A DNA stretch of 64,000 nucleotides from Sipunculus nudus (Eukaryota; Annelida; Sipuncula; Golfingiida; Sipunculidae), in contig CM049313.1 of NCBI GenBank assembly GCA_026874595.1, positions 67,076,659-67,140,658 of the forward strand. The letters run 5' to 3'. Below the pieces are notes generated by a model. It was given only the letters and a program-made list of their open reading frames with translations. It was not told where the DNA came from and did not search any database. Position numbers and translations under genes: made by a program. Positions 45,043 to 56,530 of the stretch are shown one piece after another. How positions within the stretch are numbered: position 1 is the stretch's first letter; each line of letters begins with the position of its first letter.

Positions 45043-45940
45043 CAAAGCAGATCCTCAAACTTCAATACAATAAGTAAGGTGTGAATATATAAAACTATTA
45101 TACAATGAAACCATGCAATAATTAATTACACATTACCAGCTTTACATCGATATCCTAATCCTCTAGATAAAGATTTCGTTACGTAACATTCCAATCTGAT
45201 CAAGCCAGAATAGTTTATCCTCAAAAACAACACTTAAAATTAAATTTTAGACACTTGCTGTAATGGGGTATAATTGATCAATATTTTAATGTTTCCTTCT
45301 TACTCCACCCTTTTTCTATATTTCTTATTTACTATATAGTGTGTTTTATCAATATTTAAAGGTAACTTATTGACATTAAAGGGACATAATCAGGAGCAAT
45401 ATTATGCCTATTTTTCACACTGTCAGTTCAGTTTTGATTTATACTAAGTGTCCCAGCAAAACGATCCTAGCACTCAACCTCAGTAGCTCGCATAGGACTG
45501 TTTAACACCTTGTTATGGCTCTGCGTGTTAGTAAACACAGTCAATGTGTGTATGTTTACCATAACAAGGCCGCGTGACCGGAGGTCGGATTGTGAGCTGT
45601 TTCAGCCAACGGGAAAAGGTATTAGATTTTTTAGGGCCAAGTCAGTCAAGGCATCTCCTAATTGACACGTGCTGGGGCTCCGCGATGCACACGGCCCCAC
45701 GCGTTGTGTTAATGTTGACACCTGTGATCGCGCCCGGTCCACTGTTTTAACACTCTTTTACAGGAATAAGAAAACGGTTTCAAGGCAATATTTTTTAAGA
45801 AAAAGATTTATTTAAAAGGAAGCAGCTATTTCTCATGTTAATTGAACATGCCTTATAGGTGATTGGGCACCTTAAAGCCACACAACCACATTAGATAATT
45901 CATTGATTAAAATGTTTGCTATATCAGTTAAGTTTTTTTC
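45043..45940. other. Unassigned stretch
   Basis: No gene or repeat could be named. Confidence 0.4.
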
Positions 45941-45949
45941 CATTGACAA

Positions 45950-46420
45950 ATTTTTGTGTATCATGTGCAAATAATTTTTGAAAAAATTTAGTTGAAATAT
46001 AAACCATATCATTAACATATAATAAAGATAGCAAAGGGGTCAGTAGTGATCCTTGAGGGACACCATAGTTAACTTCCTTAACTTCTGAACTAGCTTTTTT
46101 ATAAGGAACAAAATGAACATTGTCTTGTAAATACGAAAAAAAAAATCATATGCAATTCTCATGATACCATATTTTCTAAGTTTAAAATATCATGACACAC
46201 AGTATCAAAAGATTTTGAAAAATCTAAAAAAATCACCTTTTTCATGGTCACTATCATGGGGATATTTCAATATCATATCGAATAATGTAATCAGAGATAA
46301 ATTGTACCATTTTTTTTCTGTATCCAAACTGGTAATCATCCAAAATAGTAAACTTTCCCACAAATATTCTCTTTTCACACAATTTTATTTGCCTTCGTAA
46401 TCTTTTGTCTGACCTATAGC
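45950..46420 (-). pseudogene. Decayed non-LTR reverse transcriptase fragment
   Basis: The minus strand still encodes classic reverse-transcriptase blocks in shifted frames: YQFGYRKK (near 46320-46343), FLDFSKSFDTVCHDIL (about 46187-46236) and YGVPQGSLLTPLLSLLYVNDMV (about 46006-46071). The wording DFSKSFDTV and GVPQGS..PLL..YVND is that of the CR1/Jockey group and unlike the intact LINE above. Stops and frameshifts break it, the catalytic YADD block is not visible, and no ends were found. It is an old 5'- and 3'-truncated relic. Confidence 0.65.
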
Positions 46421-46511
46421 TCAACAAAAGCTATGAACATGTCTTTCTATAACCTACTCTAGTGACTATTTTAACCACTCATCTTATTTCTTTTTTATAT
46501 ATATAAACTTA

Positions 46512-46740
46512 CTTATTTTACATGGATTGTACAAATAATTTAAATTACTGATCAGTGCATTCTCCATGGCTCAGATGTTGGTGTTCGGTTGTCTGTACGG
46601 ATGAAGGATCCCACAGAAAACCACCGGCCTTGGACGGGAAGCTGCGACCTACACTCATAGCAACGCCGGGGGTCGAACCCGGGTCCCCAGCGTAGAGAGA
46701 GAGCCAGGGCGTTTTAGACCTCTATTGTCCAGCTCCCTGT
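46512..46740 (-). repeat. tRNA-derived SINE (family S2), copy 2
   Basis: A minus-strand head has TGGACAATAGAGG (A-box-like) and GGGTTCGACCCCCGG, an excellent B box. Body and tail parallel the copy at 10170-10396. The plus strand therefore shows the CGAACCCGGG motif near 46673-46683. Confidence 0.65.
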
Positions 46741-46888
46741 CAAATAGGAAGCTTATAGCCTGACGGCTTTTTGAAAAGTAATTTTACCGAAATATGACAA
46801 AACATATCAGCTAGAAATTAATCAGTTTGACTATGCTATCAAATCATACGTTTGTGCTGGTGCATGCGGGTAATGGTGTGTAGGTTAT

Positions 46889-48045
46889 TATCCCCTCGCA
46901 ACGAAGTTGCGAAAAGGATATAGTAACACCTCCGTTCGTGCGTACGTCCGTCTGTCCGTCCGAAATTGCCTTGTGGATCGATTTCAAGCCAAACCGTTTG
47001 CCCAAAACCTTTCATCTTGCACATATGGCTTACCCACCCAAGGATGAAGAAACATATCGATTTTGAGGTCACGGGGTTAAAGGTCACGGCCACAGCACCC
47101 ACATCTAGAAAAAGCTTGTGGTCCCATTTTAAGCAAAACCGTTTGACCTAAACCTTTCATCTCGTACATATGGCTCACCAACTCATAGATGAAGAAACCT
47201 ATCGATTTTGAAGTCCCGGGGTCAAAGGTCACAGCCACAGCACCCACTTCTTCAAAAATCGTGTGGATCAATTTCAAGCAAAACCATTTGACCTAAACCG
47301 TTCATCTCGCACATATGGCTCACCCATCCATGGATGAGAAAACCTTTTGATTTAGAGGTCACGGATATAGTAACACCTCCGTTCGTGCGTACGTCCGTCT
47401 GTCCGTCCGAAATTGCCTTGTGGATCGATTTCAAGCCAAACCGTTTGCCCAAAACCTTTCATCTTGCACATATGGCTTACCCACCCATGGATGAAGAAAC
47501 ATATCGATTTTGAGGTCACGGGGTTAAAGGTCACGGCCACAGCACCCACTTTTTGAAAAAGCTTGTGGATCAATTTCAAGCAAAACCGTTTGACCTAAAC
47601 CTTTCATCTCGCACATATGGCTCACCCAACCATAGATGAAGAAACCTATCGATTTTGAGGTCACAAGGTCAAAGGTCACGGCCACAGCACCCACTTCTTG
47701 AAAAAGCTTGTGGACCCATTTTAAGCACCTGCAACGTCATGCTCAATTTTCCAGCGCCCTTGTGCCATATGCTTTTTTCAACTGGACCCAATCCTTCTTA
47801 TAACAAAATTGCAACAGCGGATATACTAGCTCCTAAATATGTACATCCATCTTCCTGTCTGTCTTCCCATCCGTTTCGATATACCATATTGATCAATTCT
47901 AAGCCGAATCATTTGATCTTAAGCTTTCTCCTTCACATATGCCTCACCCATCCATACACGTACAACCTCCTCATTTTAACACTTGCGTAATAAACCCCAT
48001 ATCATTATGCTCCCATGCGAGGGGATGCTCCGCTTTGCGGTGCCC
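46889..48045. mobile_element. Non-coding element with internal tandem units
   Basis: The block opens ATCCCCTCGCAACGAAGTTGCG (first 11 bases 46890-46900) and closes with TGCGAGGGGAT (48016-48026), an 11-bp inverted pair. Inside are five or six related units of about 147 bp (CACATATGGCT, AAACCGTTTG, ATCGATTTTGAGGTCAC, GGCCACAGCACCCAC). They include a near-identical 185-bp segment repeated at 46916 and 47363. Frames through it (for example 46839-47102 and 47352-47579) are repeats of one another and not genes. It fits a non-autonomous DNA element of a type I associate with mollusc genomes. Confidence 0.6.
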
Positions 48046-48569
48046 TTGTTGTTTGTGTTTACCTCTGGACCTTTTGTTCCTGTCTGTTATCTGGTAAGTT
48101 TATAAGCTCCGCGGGCAGTCACAAGGTTAGGTTCCAGCGCTGCCGGCCAAAATTACATTGCTAAACAGCCGGTACCTAAATGAACCAGCCTATACCTTTT
48201 CTTTAGAATGCAATAACCCTTTGTAGTGTCCTCGCTCATGTAGCAAAATCTCAACTCCGTATAAATTGAATGCCAAAATTGAGAAACCAATTGTTTTCAC
48301 TTCATTTAGATGTATGCTGATGGAAAAAGTTAGGTAACAATTTTTATCCCCCCCCCCCCATCCAAGATGGCCGCCATCATAACAAAAGAGCCAAAATATT
48401 ACATGGATATTCTAACTATAGCATCAAATGAATAATATTGGATCGATTTATGAGAGTTTGAATATGTCCTGGTAATACTAACTACTCAGGGAGCTGTCTA
48501 AAGTTTAGGGAGGGTATTCAAGGTCAAGGTCAAACTTATTTACCAACCTTCGATCTTAAGAATAACATT
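48046..48569. other. Unassigned stretch before the satellite
   Basis: A C run at about 48349-48359. No gene is supported. Confidence 0.4.
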
Positions 48570-49560
48570 AGACATCTTGGGTACACGGTGACGTATATTT
48601 TGGAATATGGTTTTCAATGATTATCAGAATTAATTATTAGACATCTTTGGTACTACGCTGACATATATTTTGGAATATGGTTTTCAAATAGTTATCAGAA
48701 TTAATTATTAAACATCTTGGGTACTACGCTGACATATATTTTGGAATATGGTTTTCAAATAGTTATCAGAATTAATTATTAGACATCTTGGGTACTACGC
48801 TGACATCTGTTTTGGAATATGGTTTTCAATGATTATCAGAATTAATTATTAGACATCTTGGGTACTACGCTGACATATATTTTGGAATATGGTTTTCAAA
48901 TAGTTATCAGAATTAATTATTAGACATCTTGGGTACTACGCTGACATATATTTTGGAATATGGTTTTCAAATAGTTATCAGAATTAATTATTAGACATCT
49001 TTGGTACTACGCCGACATATATTTTGGAATATGGTTTTCAAATAGTTATCAGAATTAATTATTAGACATCTTGGGTACTACGCTGACATATATTTTGGAA
49101 TATGGTTTTCAAATAGTTATCAGAATTAATTATTAGACATCTTGGGTACTACGCTGACATATATTTTGGAATATGGTTTTCAAATAGTAATCAGAATTAA
49201 TTTTTAGACATCTTGGGTACTACGCTGACATATATTTTGGAATATGGCTTTCAAATAGTTATCAGAATTAATTATTAGACATCTTGGGTACTACGCCGAC
49301 ATATATTTTGCAATATGGTTTTCAAATAGTTATCAGAATTAATTATTAGACATCTTGGGTACTACGCTGACAAATATTTTGGAATATGGTTTTCAAATAG
49401 TTATCAAAATTAATTATTAGACATCTTGGGTACTTCGCTGACATATATTTTGGAATATGGTTTTCAAATAGTTATCAGAATTAATTATTAGACATCTTGG
49501 GTACTACGCTGACATATATTTTGGAATATGGTTTTCAAATAGTTATCAGAATTAATTATT
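48570..49560. repeat. 71-bp satellite array, about 14 units
   Basis: Units begin at GACATCTTGGGTAC (48571, 48640, 48711, 48782, 48852, 48923, and every 71 bp to 49491). They are 95% or more alike, with a few diagnostic variants (ACGCCGACAT, TTTGGTAC). The first units are the most diverged, as usual at array edges, and two units are one or two bases shorter. Confidence 0.95.
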
Positions 49561-49647
49561 GTCTAGGCAAAATAATATATCGTAGGGAATACATTATCAA
49601 AATACATTACACTTAGATACTGTCATATGGTTTACAAATGGACCTTA

Positions 49648-50253
49648 AGCATGTATCTCACTGCGACAGCTTGAGACAAATTGCGAACAGCATTCGCAAG
49701 AGAGACTTGGAATAATCGCGGCTGTTCCAATATCCAGTGATTCGCAAACTGTGGCTTCCTTGTCACAGAAATTTTGAACATGTTAAAAAAATTTGCAAAT
49801 TCGCACGACAAAAAATTCTCTCAAAAAGTCGCTGAGGCGTCGTTGGTGCCTGGAACCCGTCTCGAATCTTTCGCAAACTTTTCCGAAAAAACAGTTTCCG
49901 CAAGTCAGAAGCTGCGATAACTGCAAGACGACTTTAAGAGGGATTCGCCACCTTTGTAAGTACATTGCGAATGATGGGAGATAAAAATGCGAATCTGTCG
50001 CATTGGGACTCGCGAGTGCGGCAAAATCTCAATGTTTCTTGCGTATGTCGTGCGAATTTCTTGAGAACATCGGACAATATTCGCGCGACAGGCATACAAA
50101 CATTGGTGCAATACTAGTGCGATGTCGTAAACTTGCCGTAAGCACAATTCAGTGTGATTGCAAGTGATAGTTGTCGCTAATTCGCGTATTTTTCTCCCAA
50201 TTGTTGGGTCTCCATCTAGTTGCACGCTATCGCAGCCTAGTGAGATACAGGCT
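49648..50253. mobile_element. MITE with TTA target duplication and GCGAAT-rich interior
   Basis: The ends are AGCATGTATCTCACT (49648-49662) and, complemented, AGCCTGTATCTCACT (50239-50253), flanked by TTA on both sides (49645-49647 and 50254-50256). TTA is the target duplication of PIF/Harbinger-type elements. The 606-bp interior is crowded with TTCGCA/TGCGAA motifs. The overlapping frames on both strands (49793-49984, 49905-50267) are incidental. Confidence 0.75.
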
Positions 50254-50256
50254 TTA

Positions 50257-51885
50257 AAGGTGTGCATTCCCCTACCTGTTTGAAAGAGAAATGTTTTGTG
50301 ATTTCTGGCTTCTCTTTGTTTATATTAATTATCTAAAAGTAATTCTGGTTTTGGATAGTTCTTATAATACTTCCATGAAGGATGTATGAACTTGTTGACC
50401 AACAGCATGTTTGTTAACGCAGCAATGTTGACAAAAGGAGACAAAATGTAACCTAACATGGTATGTTGCATTTATTCGGAGGCACAAAAGGTTATTTGTT
50501 GCAAAACGCCATATGCATAACTCTAGCCTACCGACTTGTTGCCCAATGCCATTGTTTATTTTGTTTAATTTTGGCGGGCCTTAACATATTATAAACAAGT
50601 TGATATAAACAAAACAAGCAGCCTGGGTGCGTGATATCAACGTTTTCCGGCCTATTTTGTTTAAAATTTCAAAGGTATTACCTTAAGTTTATAGAAGTCA
50701 TATAAGTTAGGTTCCTTTTAAATATGAAATTTATGTGCGTATTACATATTTCACATTTTGCTGATTCCCTACAGATTAATTGCTTAGTACTAATCGTCAA
50801 CAGGATGAATGCGGAACAACCATTTTGAAATCAATTTTTGTGGTTAGTAAAAAAGATTAAAACCGTCTTCTTTATCCTGATACAGGAACAATCTATGGCA
50901 TGTTAACTATTCCAGACGCCTGCACACTTCGAGGAGTTTCAGTAGAAACTTATGTCTGAATATCTTTGGGGTTAGCCTGAATATGGGCGGATATAGGTCA
51001 GCTATTAATGTGATTGTTACAAAAAGATTGAAATAGTTAAACAGAAAAATATGTTATTTTCACCGAAGAAGACAACACATCTGCACGTGTATAGGGTCAT
51101 ACCGGTGCGGTCCGTGAAAAAAATGTTAAGTGTGTACATTTAAATGGCATCTGGCGAATTCAAATACATGTACCTTTAAGAACCCCGTAGGTAAATGTGT
51201 GATAATCTGGACAAAGAACCTCAAGATTTAGATTCCACTAGCAGGGATGATAATATAATAAATTTCTATCAAGTCTACATCGACTAGAAGATGCGCGTGC
51301 AATATGAAACAGAATTTGGAAAAACCAGAATGTATCAGCAGCTGTTTATAAGAAACGCTTAGAACGTATTCGACTATTAATGGGATGGGCAGCGGAATAT
51401 ATAATATAAGGATAACTATTTCAAATAACCATATGTAGGCAAAGTCAACATGGATTTATCTTGAACATGGTTGAAATTTTGTATTATATGTCAATCCTAA
51501 GGCACAGCAATGCTTGAAAGACAGTCTTTGGGAACATCTGAAATACTTGGGTTTTTTTCTGCTTCAGTCCTGTTATCTATATATTTAATACGCAGTTGAG
51601 TTTTTTCTAGACCACGGTTTACCTGCTTCCGTTCTGATTTGACTCTCCAAATTCGGCACACGTATCGGTGGTGCACTCTTTAGGACAAGTTTGTTTTATT
51701 TTTACGGAATTATGCCCTATTAAACTGAATAATTAATAATTTTAATATTTCCCCATTAGGTGCCCCTAATCTTTTGTGCTGCAAGGTCCTCCACACCTGT
51801 GACGCTTTTTCAGGAGGCGCCTCGGGGATTTTCACTGGCCTGTTAAGACCTTGGCCAGAGCGCATGTCCTGCCCAAAAGGCATTT
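50257..51885. other. Unassigned stretch
   Basis: No gene is supported; only short frames. Confidence 0.4.
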
Positions 51886-51889
51886 CCGT

Positions 51890-52170
51890 GCAAAATGCGG
51901 TCACGTGGGTCCACTATAATCCCCATTGATCCTCCATATCCATTGTAACGCCTCTAAAGGAAATTTCTCTTTCTAAGGAAGGAACGGTTTTAATCCAAAG
52001 ACCACATCACTCCGCTTTCAGTGTGAGGGCTTTTCAGTTTGGTAAACACTGGTCACTGAGTCCAGTGATGTGACCACCGTTTGACAATTTTTTTATGTGT
52101 TACAGGTATGTTGATTTTTATACACTCAAAAACATCTTTCCATGATAACCATGGTTTCAAATGTTCGGCC
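51890..52170. repeat. Dispersed repeat related to 58785-59060
   Basis: Shared order of TAATCCCCA.TGA.CC, CCAT..CCATT, AGGTATGTTGA, TTTTTCCATGATA, ACATGGTTT and TTCGGCC shows that the two segments are diverged copies in the same orientation. The origin is unknown. Confidence 0.5.
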
Positions 52171-52393
52171 ATGTCATGTGTTAAATGAAGTTTTTTTTTC
52201 AAAAAGAAGCCCTAACTTAATTATAATTCGGGTTGCGTGGGGGTGGGGTGATAGGTTGTGTGTGTGTGGGGGGGGGGGGCATATATTTGTTAAAATGTGT
52301 TGTCTCTAGGGGCGTTAAACATGAAAAAAAATATCACCAGTACAACTTTAAATTGATAAAAAACCAGAATCTGTAGTCAGGGCGAACAGACCT

Positions 52394-52525
52394 TGTTACA
52401 GGTGCCCTTTATATTGTGTGGCACGGGCGTAGCTCGTGTTGTGGCGCCCGTGTCTGGCCGCGTATTGCATTCTCGCTTTAATCCGTACTTGTTGAACTCT
52501 CGTTGTAATGCTGTTGTATTGTAAC
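52394..52525 (+). mobile_element. Fragment of the family 1 LTR (5' part)
   Basis: It begins TGTTACAGGTGCCC and continues with CGTAGCTCGTGTTGTGGCG and CTGGCCG, parallel to 34177-34340. It stops well before the TATA box. Confidence 0.6.
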
Positions 52526-52599
52526 CCCTATATTGAAGAAAAGCAGTCTTGATGCACACGTTTTAAAGCACTATCGGCCAATATCTAACCTTTCGTCCC

Positions 52600-53290
52600 T
52601 TACTCACGGGCGCAATTAGGGACGGGGGGGGGGGGGGAATGTCCCCCCCCCCACTTTTGCAATCAGGGGGGACAAACCATACTTTGTCCCCCCCACACAC
52701 ACATTTTGCTAAATTAAAAGCGGTCAAGCTAAGACTATTTTTTCCATCACTATTAAAAACTATTTATTATTAATAATACTTATGTTTATTTTGAGTATGA
52801 GGGATGTTAGTTTAATATCAAACAGATAAAAGATCCTTATGGGCTTGGGCCAATCAAGTTTAACATGTCATGTTTGAATTATTTAAAATAACTAATTATT
52901 TGGCGACAAAACATAATCTACCCAGGGGCTTGCTAGAAACGCTGTTGGAAGCTATATCCACACATCGGGCGCTATAAGGATGACGTCAGCCCGAGTCCCC
53001 GACTATTAAAATCACCAGGACCCGGCAAGGCCTAGTCGCCCTGTCTGGCTTCTACAAATTGTTACAATGTGGTTACATGAATTCAATTGAATATTCAGTG
53101 AACTCCTAGTAACAAGGAAACTGAAACAATGTAATACATTGTTTTACAGTGCTCCTGTAAATTTTACTTTGTCGTTGCATGAAGACAAGGTACTGAAAAA
53201 TTGTAATACATGGTTTATTACTGCAGCGATCATCCAGGTATAAAGCATACCAGGTCGACCTCAAATCCCGTTCATGTTTAGTTAAGACAG
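52600..53290. other. Unassigned, with G and C homopolymer runs
   Basis: A G run (about 52625-52638) is followed by C runs. CACGGGCGCAATTAGGGA near 52615 resembles a hAT-type end and could be the left end of the transposon whose gene follows, but no matching right end was identified. Confidence 0.3.
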
Positions 53291-53293
53291 CAT

Positions 53294-55623
53294 TTGTTTG
53301 TTAGTTTCAATTCAGATTCGATCAGCTTTAGAAGCACAAGGGAATATGGATACGAAGGTTTGTTTGCCATTGATGTTCCCAAGCCCACTTCAAGTAGCAT
53401 TAAGTCTGGTGACAGTGAGACAGCAGAGAAACACGAGACTTCAGCTGAAAGTGTACCTGATGTCACCAGCAAAGTACACCATGGAGGACAGTCCACTGAG
53501 GCCAGTTCCAGTCATCACCCGGAGCGGCCAGTGAAAAGTTTACCCGATGAGCCATATCATCCGGATACCAGTATCATGCCTGTGCAGAAGCTACCTAAGC
53601 GTACATTGAAATCTAACAAAGTTGGTTCACAAAATATCCTTGGCTTCATTTTGACACTACGGTTGGTGGTGTTATATGCCACGTATGCGCCACGGCCACC
53701 TTTCATCACATTCTAGATTTAGCTATGTGCTCTGAGAACACGAACACTTTTATAACAAAAGGGTTTTCTAATTGGAAAAGGGCTCCTAAAAAAATTTGAA
53801 GCCTATTAAAAATCCTAATCGCACAAGCTTGCTCTTCAAAATGTCAGATTCATGAAGAAAGACGCTGTTACAGTACAGCTTAGCTGAGGTTTGAAAGTTG
53901 ACAAAGAAAAAGCCTAACAAGCTCTCCCGAAAATAGTGTCTCCTTTGAGGTTTCTAGCTATGCAGGGCCTTCCACTTCGTGGCAGTGATGAATTTAGCGG
54001 AAACTTGATGCCACTGCTGCATCTCCGTTGTGAAGATGACCCTTATCTTAAGACATGGTTATCAAAGAAACAAAGCTTTGTCAGCTGGGATATTCAAAAT
54101 GAAATCCTTAAGATTATGAGCCATGCAATCTTGCGGCTTATCATAAGATACATAAATACAAAAATCTGTCCAGTACGGGTTAGTTGTTGATGGTACACAA
54201 GACGTGCAGGGGAATGAGCAGGAAAGTATTTGTATTCGATATGTTACAGACACGTTAGAAGTCCAAGAAGACTGTGTTGGCTTGTATCAAGTTTCCTCAA
54301 CAACTGGGGAGTCTCTCAGCCTGATAATTCGTGATGCTCTGTTGAGACTTCAACTGCCAATTGAAAATCTCAGAGCTCAAACATATGACGGAGATTCTAA
54401 TATGTCTGGAATACACCGAGGATGTCAAGCTGAAATTAAAAAAAGTTCAACCTCTTGCTTCAAATGTTCATTGCGATGCACACGTAACTCATCTCGTGAC
54501 AGCCAAGGCGGTTGAAGCCGCTCCGTATTTAAGTGATTCACTTGATAGCGTGCATGAATTTGGCAAAATCTATGAGGGATCAGTAAAAGTTCAAGAATCT
54601 CTATTTAAGCCTCCATGATGATTTCACGGATGTACCAGAACCATCTCGACTGAAACCGATATGCCAAACTAGTTGGTTGATCAGACTTTCAGCAGTCGAT
54701 GCTGTCTTGAAGAATTACTCTGATATGCTAGATGCACTGCAGAAAGCAGCAGCCACCTTTGGGAGCAATGTTGCATCAGAGCAAATGGTTTACTCACAAT
54801 TTTTTCATCAGGCAAGATTATGCTGGGCCTCTTGACTGCATTACCTTTTATAAATTGCACGGAGAAATAGAACTGAGCTTTACAGGGAACAGATGTCAAC
54901 GTGGCAAGCATGCTGCAATCCGTAAATCTCGTTAAGGCTGAACTTCAACACCTTCGTTCAGATGAAGAATTCAGTCGTATATTTAGAAAGGCTGAAGAAA
55001 AAATAACTGATTTGGATCTCAACCCAATAGTAGCTCCAAGGAGGATGAAGCTACCAAAGAGATATGGTCAAGGAACTGCTCCACAGCACGAGTTTGAATC
55101 TGTGGAGGCACTGTATCGTTGCCAGTTCTTCAGTGTAATCGACGTGGCTGTCAGACACCTTGACGATTACTTTGAATCATCAGATCTGGAGGAATACAGG
55201 AAATTGTCAAACCTTTTCCTCAAAGCAGAAGCCCCGATTGATCATCATACCAAACAGCCAATCGTTAAGAAGTATCCTGAGCTAGAACCTTCTTTGGAGC
55301 TTGAACTGAATTTTTACAGACAGCACCACAGGGGAGCCAGTTTAGAAGAACACAGACTTATTTTCCAGTCCATGGAAAATGGGACAAGGAAAATGTTCCC
55401 GAAGGTAGAGAGGCTCATGAGGCTGCTGTTGGTATCACCAAGTAGTTCCTGTGCAGCTGAGAGGTCCTTCAGAGCCCTTAGGAGGTTTAAGACAAGGCTG
55501 TGTTCCACCATGACGCAGAGACGGTTAAACCATGTTATGATCTGTCATGTTCACAAGAAACGTCTTGGGGAAGTGTCTTGTCAGCAGATAGCCGTGGAAT
55601 TTGTGAAAGGGGAAGATTATTGA
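53294..55623 (+). pseudogene. hAT-family transposase, broken
   Basis: The relic of a TTF/ZMYM1-like hAT transposase is spread over all three plus frames. In order: a low-complexity N-terminus (53294-53622); after a one-base shift a TTF-type zinc-finger segment with WFTKYPWLHF, GGVICHVC and FITKGFSNWKRAPKK; SPLRFLAMQGLPLRG (from 53936); the first catalytic region VVDGTQD after a shift near 54175; YDGDSNMSG with the second Asp (from 54391); VHCDAHVTHLV after a shift near 54440; LHDDFTDVPEPSRLKPICQTSW; and the C-terminal dimerisation region with SSCAAERSFRALRRFKTRL (in the open frame 54901-55623). At least five frame changes make it non-functional. The family is clear; no terminal repeats or 8-bp duplication were confirmed. 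Confidence 0.85.
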
Positions 55624-56530
55624 ATGCAAGTTTTTGGTAAATTCTAAAAGTGAAACAACTAGTCTATTGGGTGTATTGCACTGACAACTGATGATCTAAT
55701 CATGTAACAGACGTCTTGACTCAATAGACATCTGGGGAAAAATTTATCAGTTATTGTAATTAGACATGTCTTCTAGATAACAGTAGCGAGGAACATTTGC
55801 GAGCATTCAACATTTGAAACTTCAAATATGTTTTTGTCATCATTATCTTTTGCATGACTTCATGATTAAAAACTTCATGATCTGATCGCGTCAATTTTAT
55901 GTATAACTGTGATTATTTATTTTTGTCAAGCCTAATCTGGCATTTATGTACCAACTGATTATTGTGATCCAAGCTTCATAATTTAAAATACTGTCTGAAT
56001 AAAAAGCTGCCATTTTATTTCATTTGAGATCTTATACAGGAGCTACGCCGTCATCCACGTCGGCATCATTTTTAGCTCGAGTAAAATCTTAAACTTTAAT
56101 CATTCAGTAACTATGTATTTCTTTTTTCACTGTTTTTTCCTTCAGATTAAATTTTCAACAGACACCCGTTTAATTTGACAGTTCTCATTTGTATTTGATA
56201 TCTGTGAATGGTACTGGATGGTTAAATCTAAAAGATGAAGAGTTACACGTGGTCATCAGCAATATCAGTTGATGAAAGGCTGTTAATCAGAGACACTAAA
56301 CTTTAAGTATATCATTACATTAACTATTTAGTTGTTAATCTTTAACCATGCAGCTTTTCATTCTTCGAATTCTTGCAACAGATCAATATATCAGATATAC
56401 TGAGCATCTTTGAGATCCAGTATCTGCTTTGTTTTCCTGTTGTCCCATAGGCCTACAGTGGAAAAGGCAAGCTGCTTTGTGGCCCTTATTTAATGTCTCA
56501 TTTAGTAAGTGACTAAAATAATGAAAAACT
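55624..56530. other. Unassigned stretch after the hAT relic
   Basis: No gene is supported. AATAAA near 55999 might be the old poly(A) signal of the hAT gene, but it is 370 bp downstream. Confidence 0.4.

Noticed and set aside
46670-46690. B-box-like sequence as a possible true tRNA gene
   Set aside because: No cloverleaf with a 7-bp acceptor stem forms, and the segment is shared with a diverged copy at 10170-10396, as for a SINE.
46839-47579. Several similar 66-87-residue proteins as a tandem gene family
   Set aside because: They are one repeat unit translated repeatedly, with no start context or domain.
48570-49560. CRISPR-like array
   Set aside because: Units are contiguous 71-bp repeats with no spacers, and the DNA is eukaryotic.
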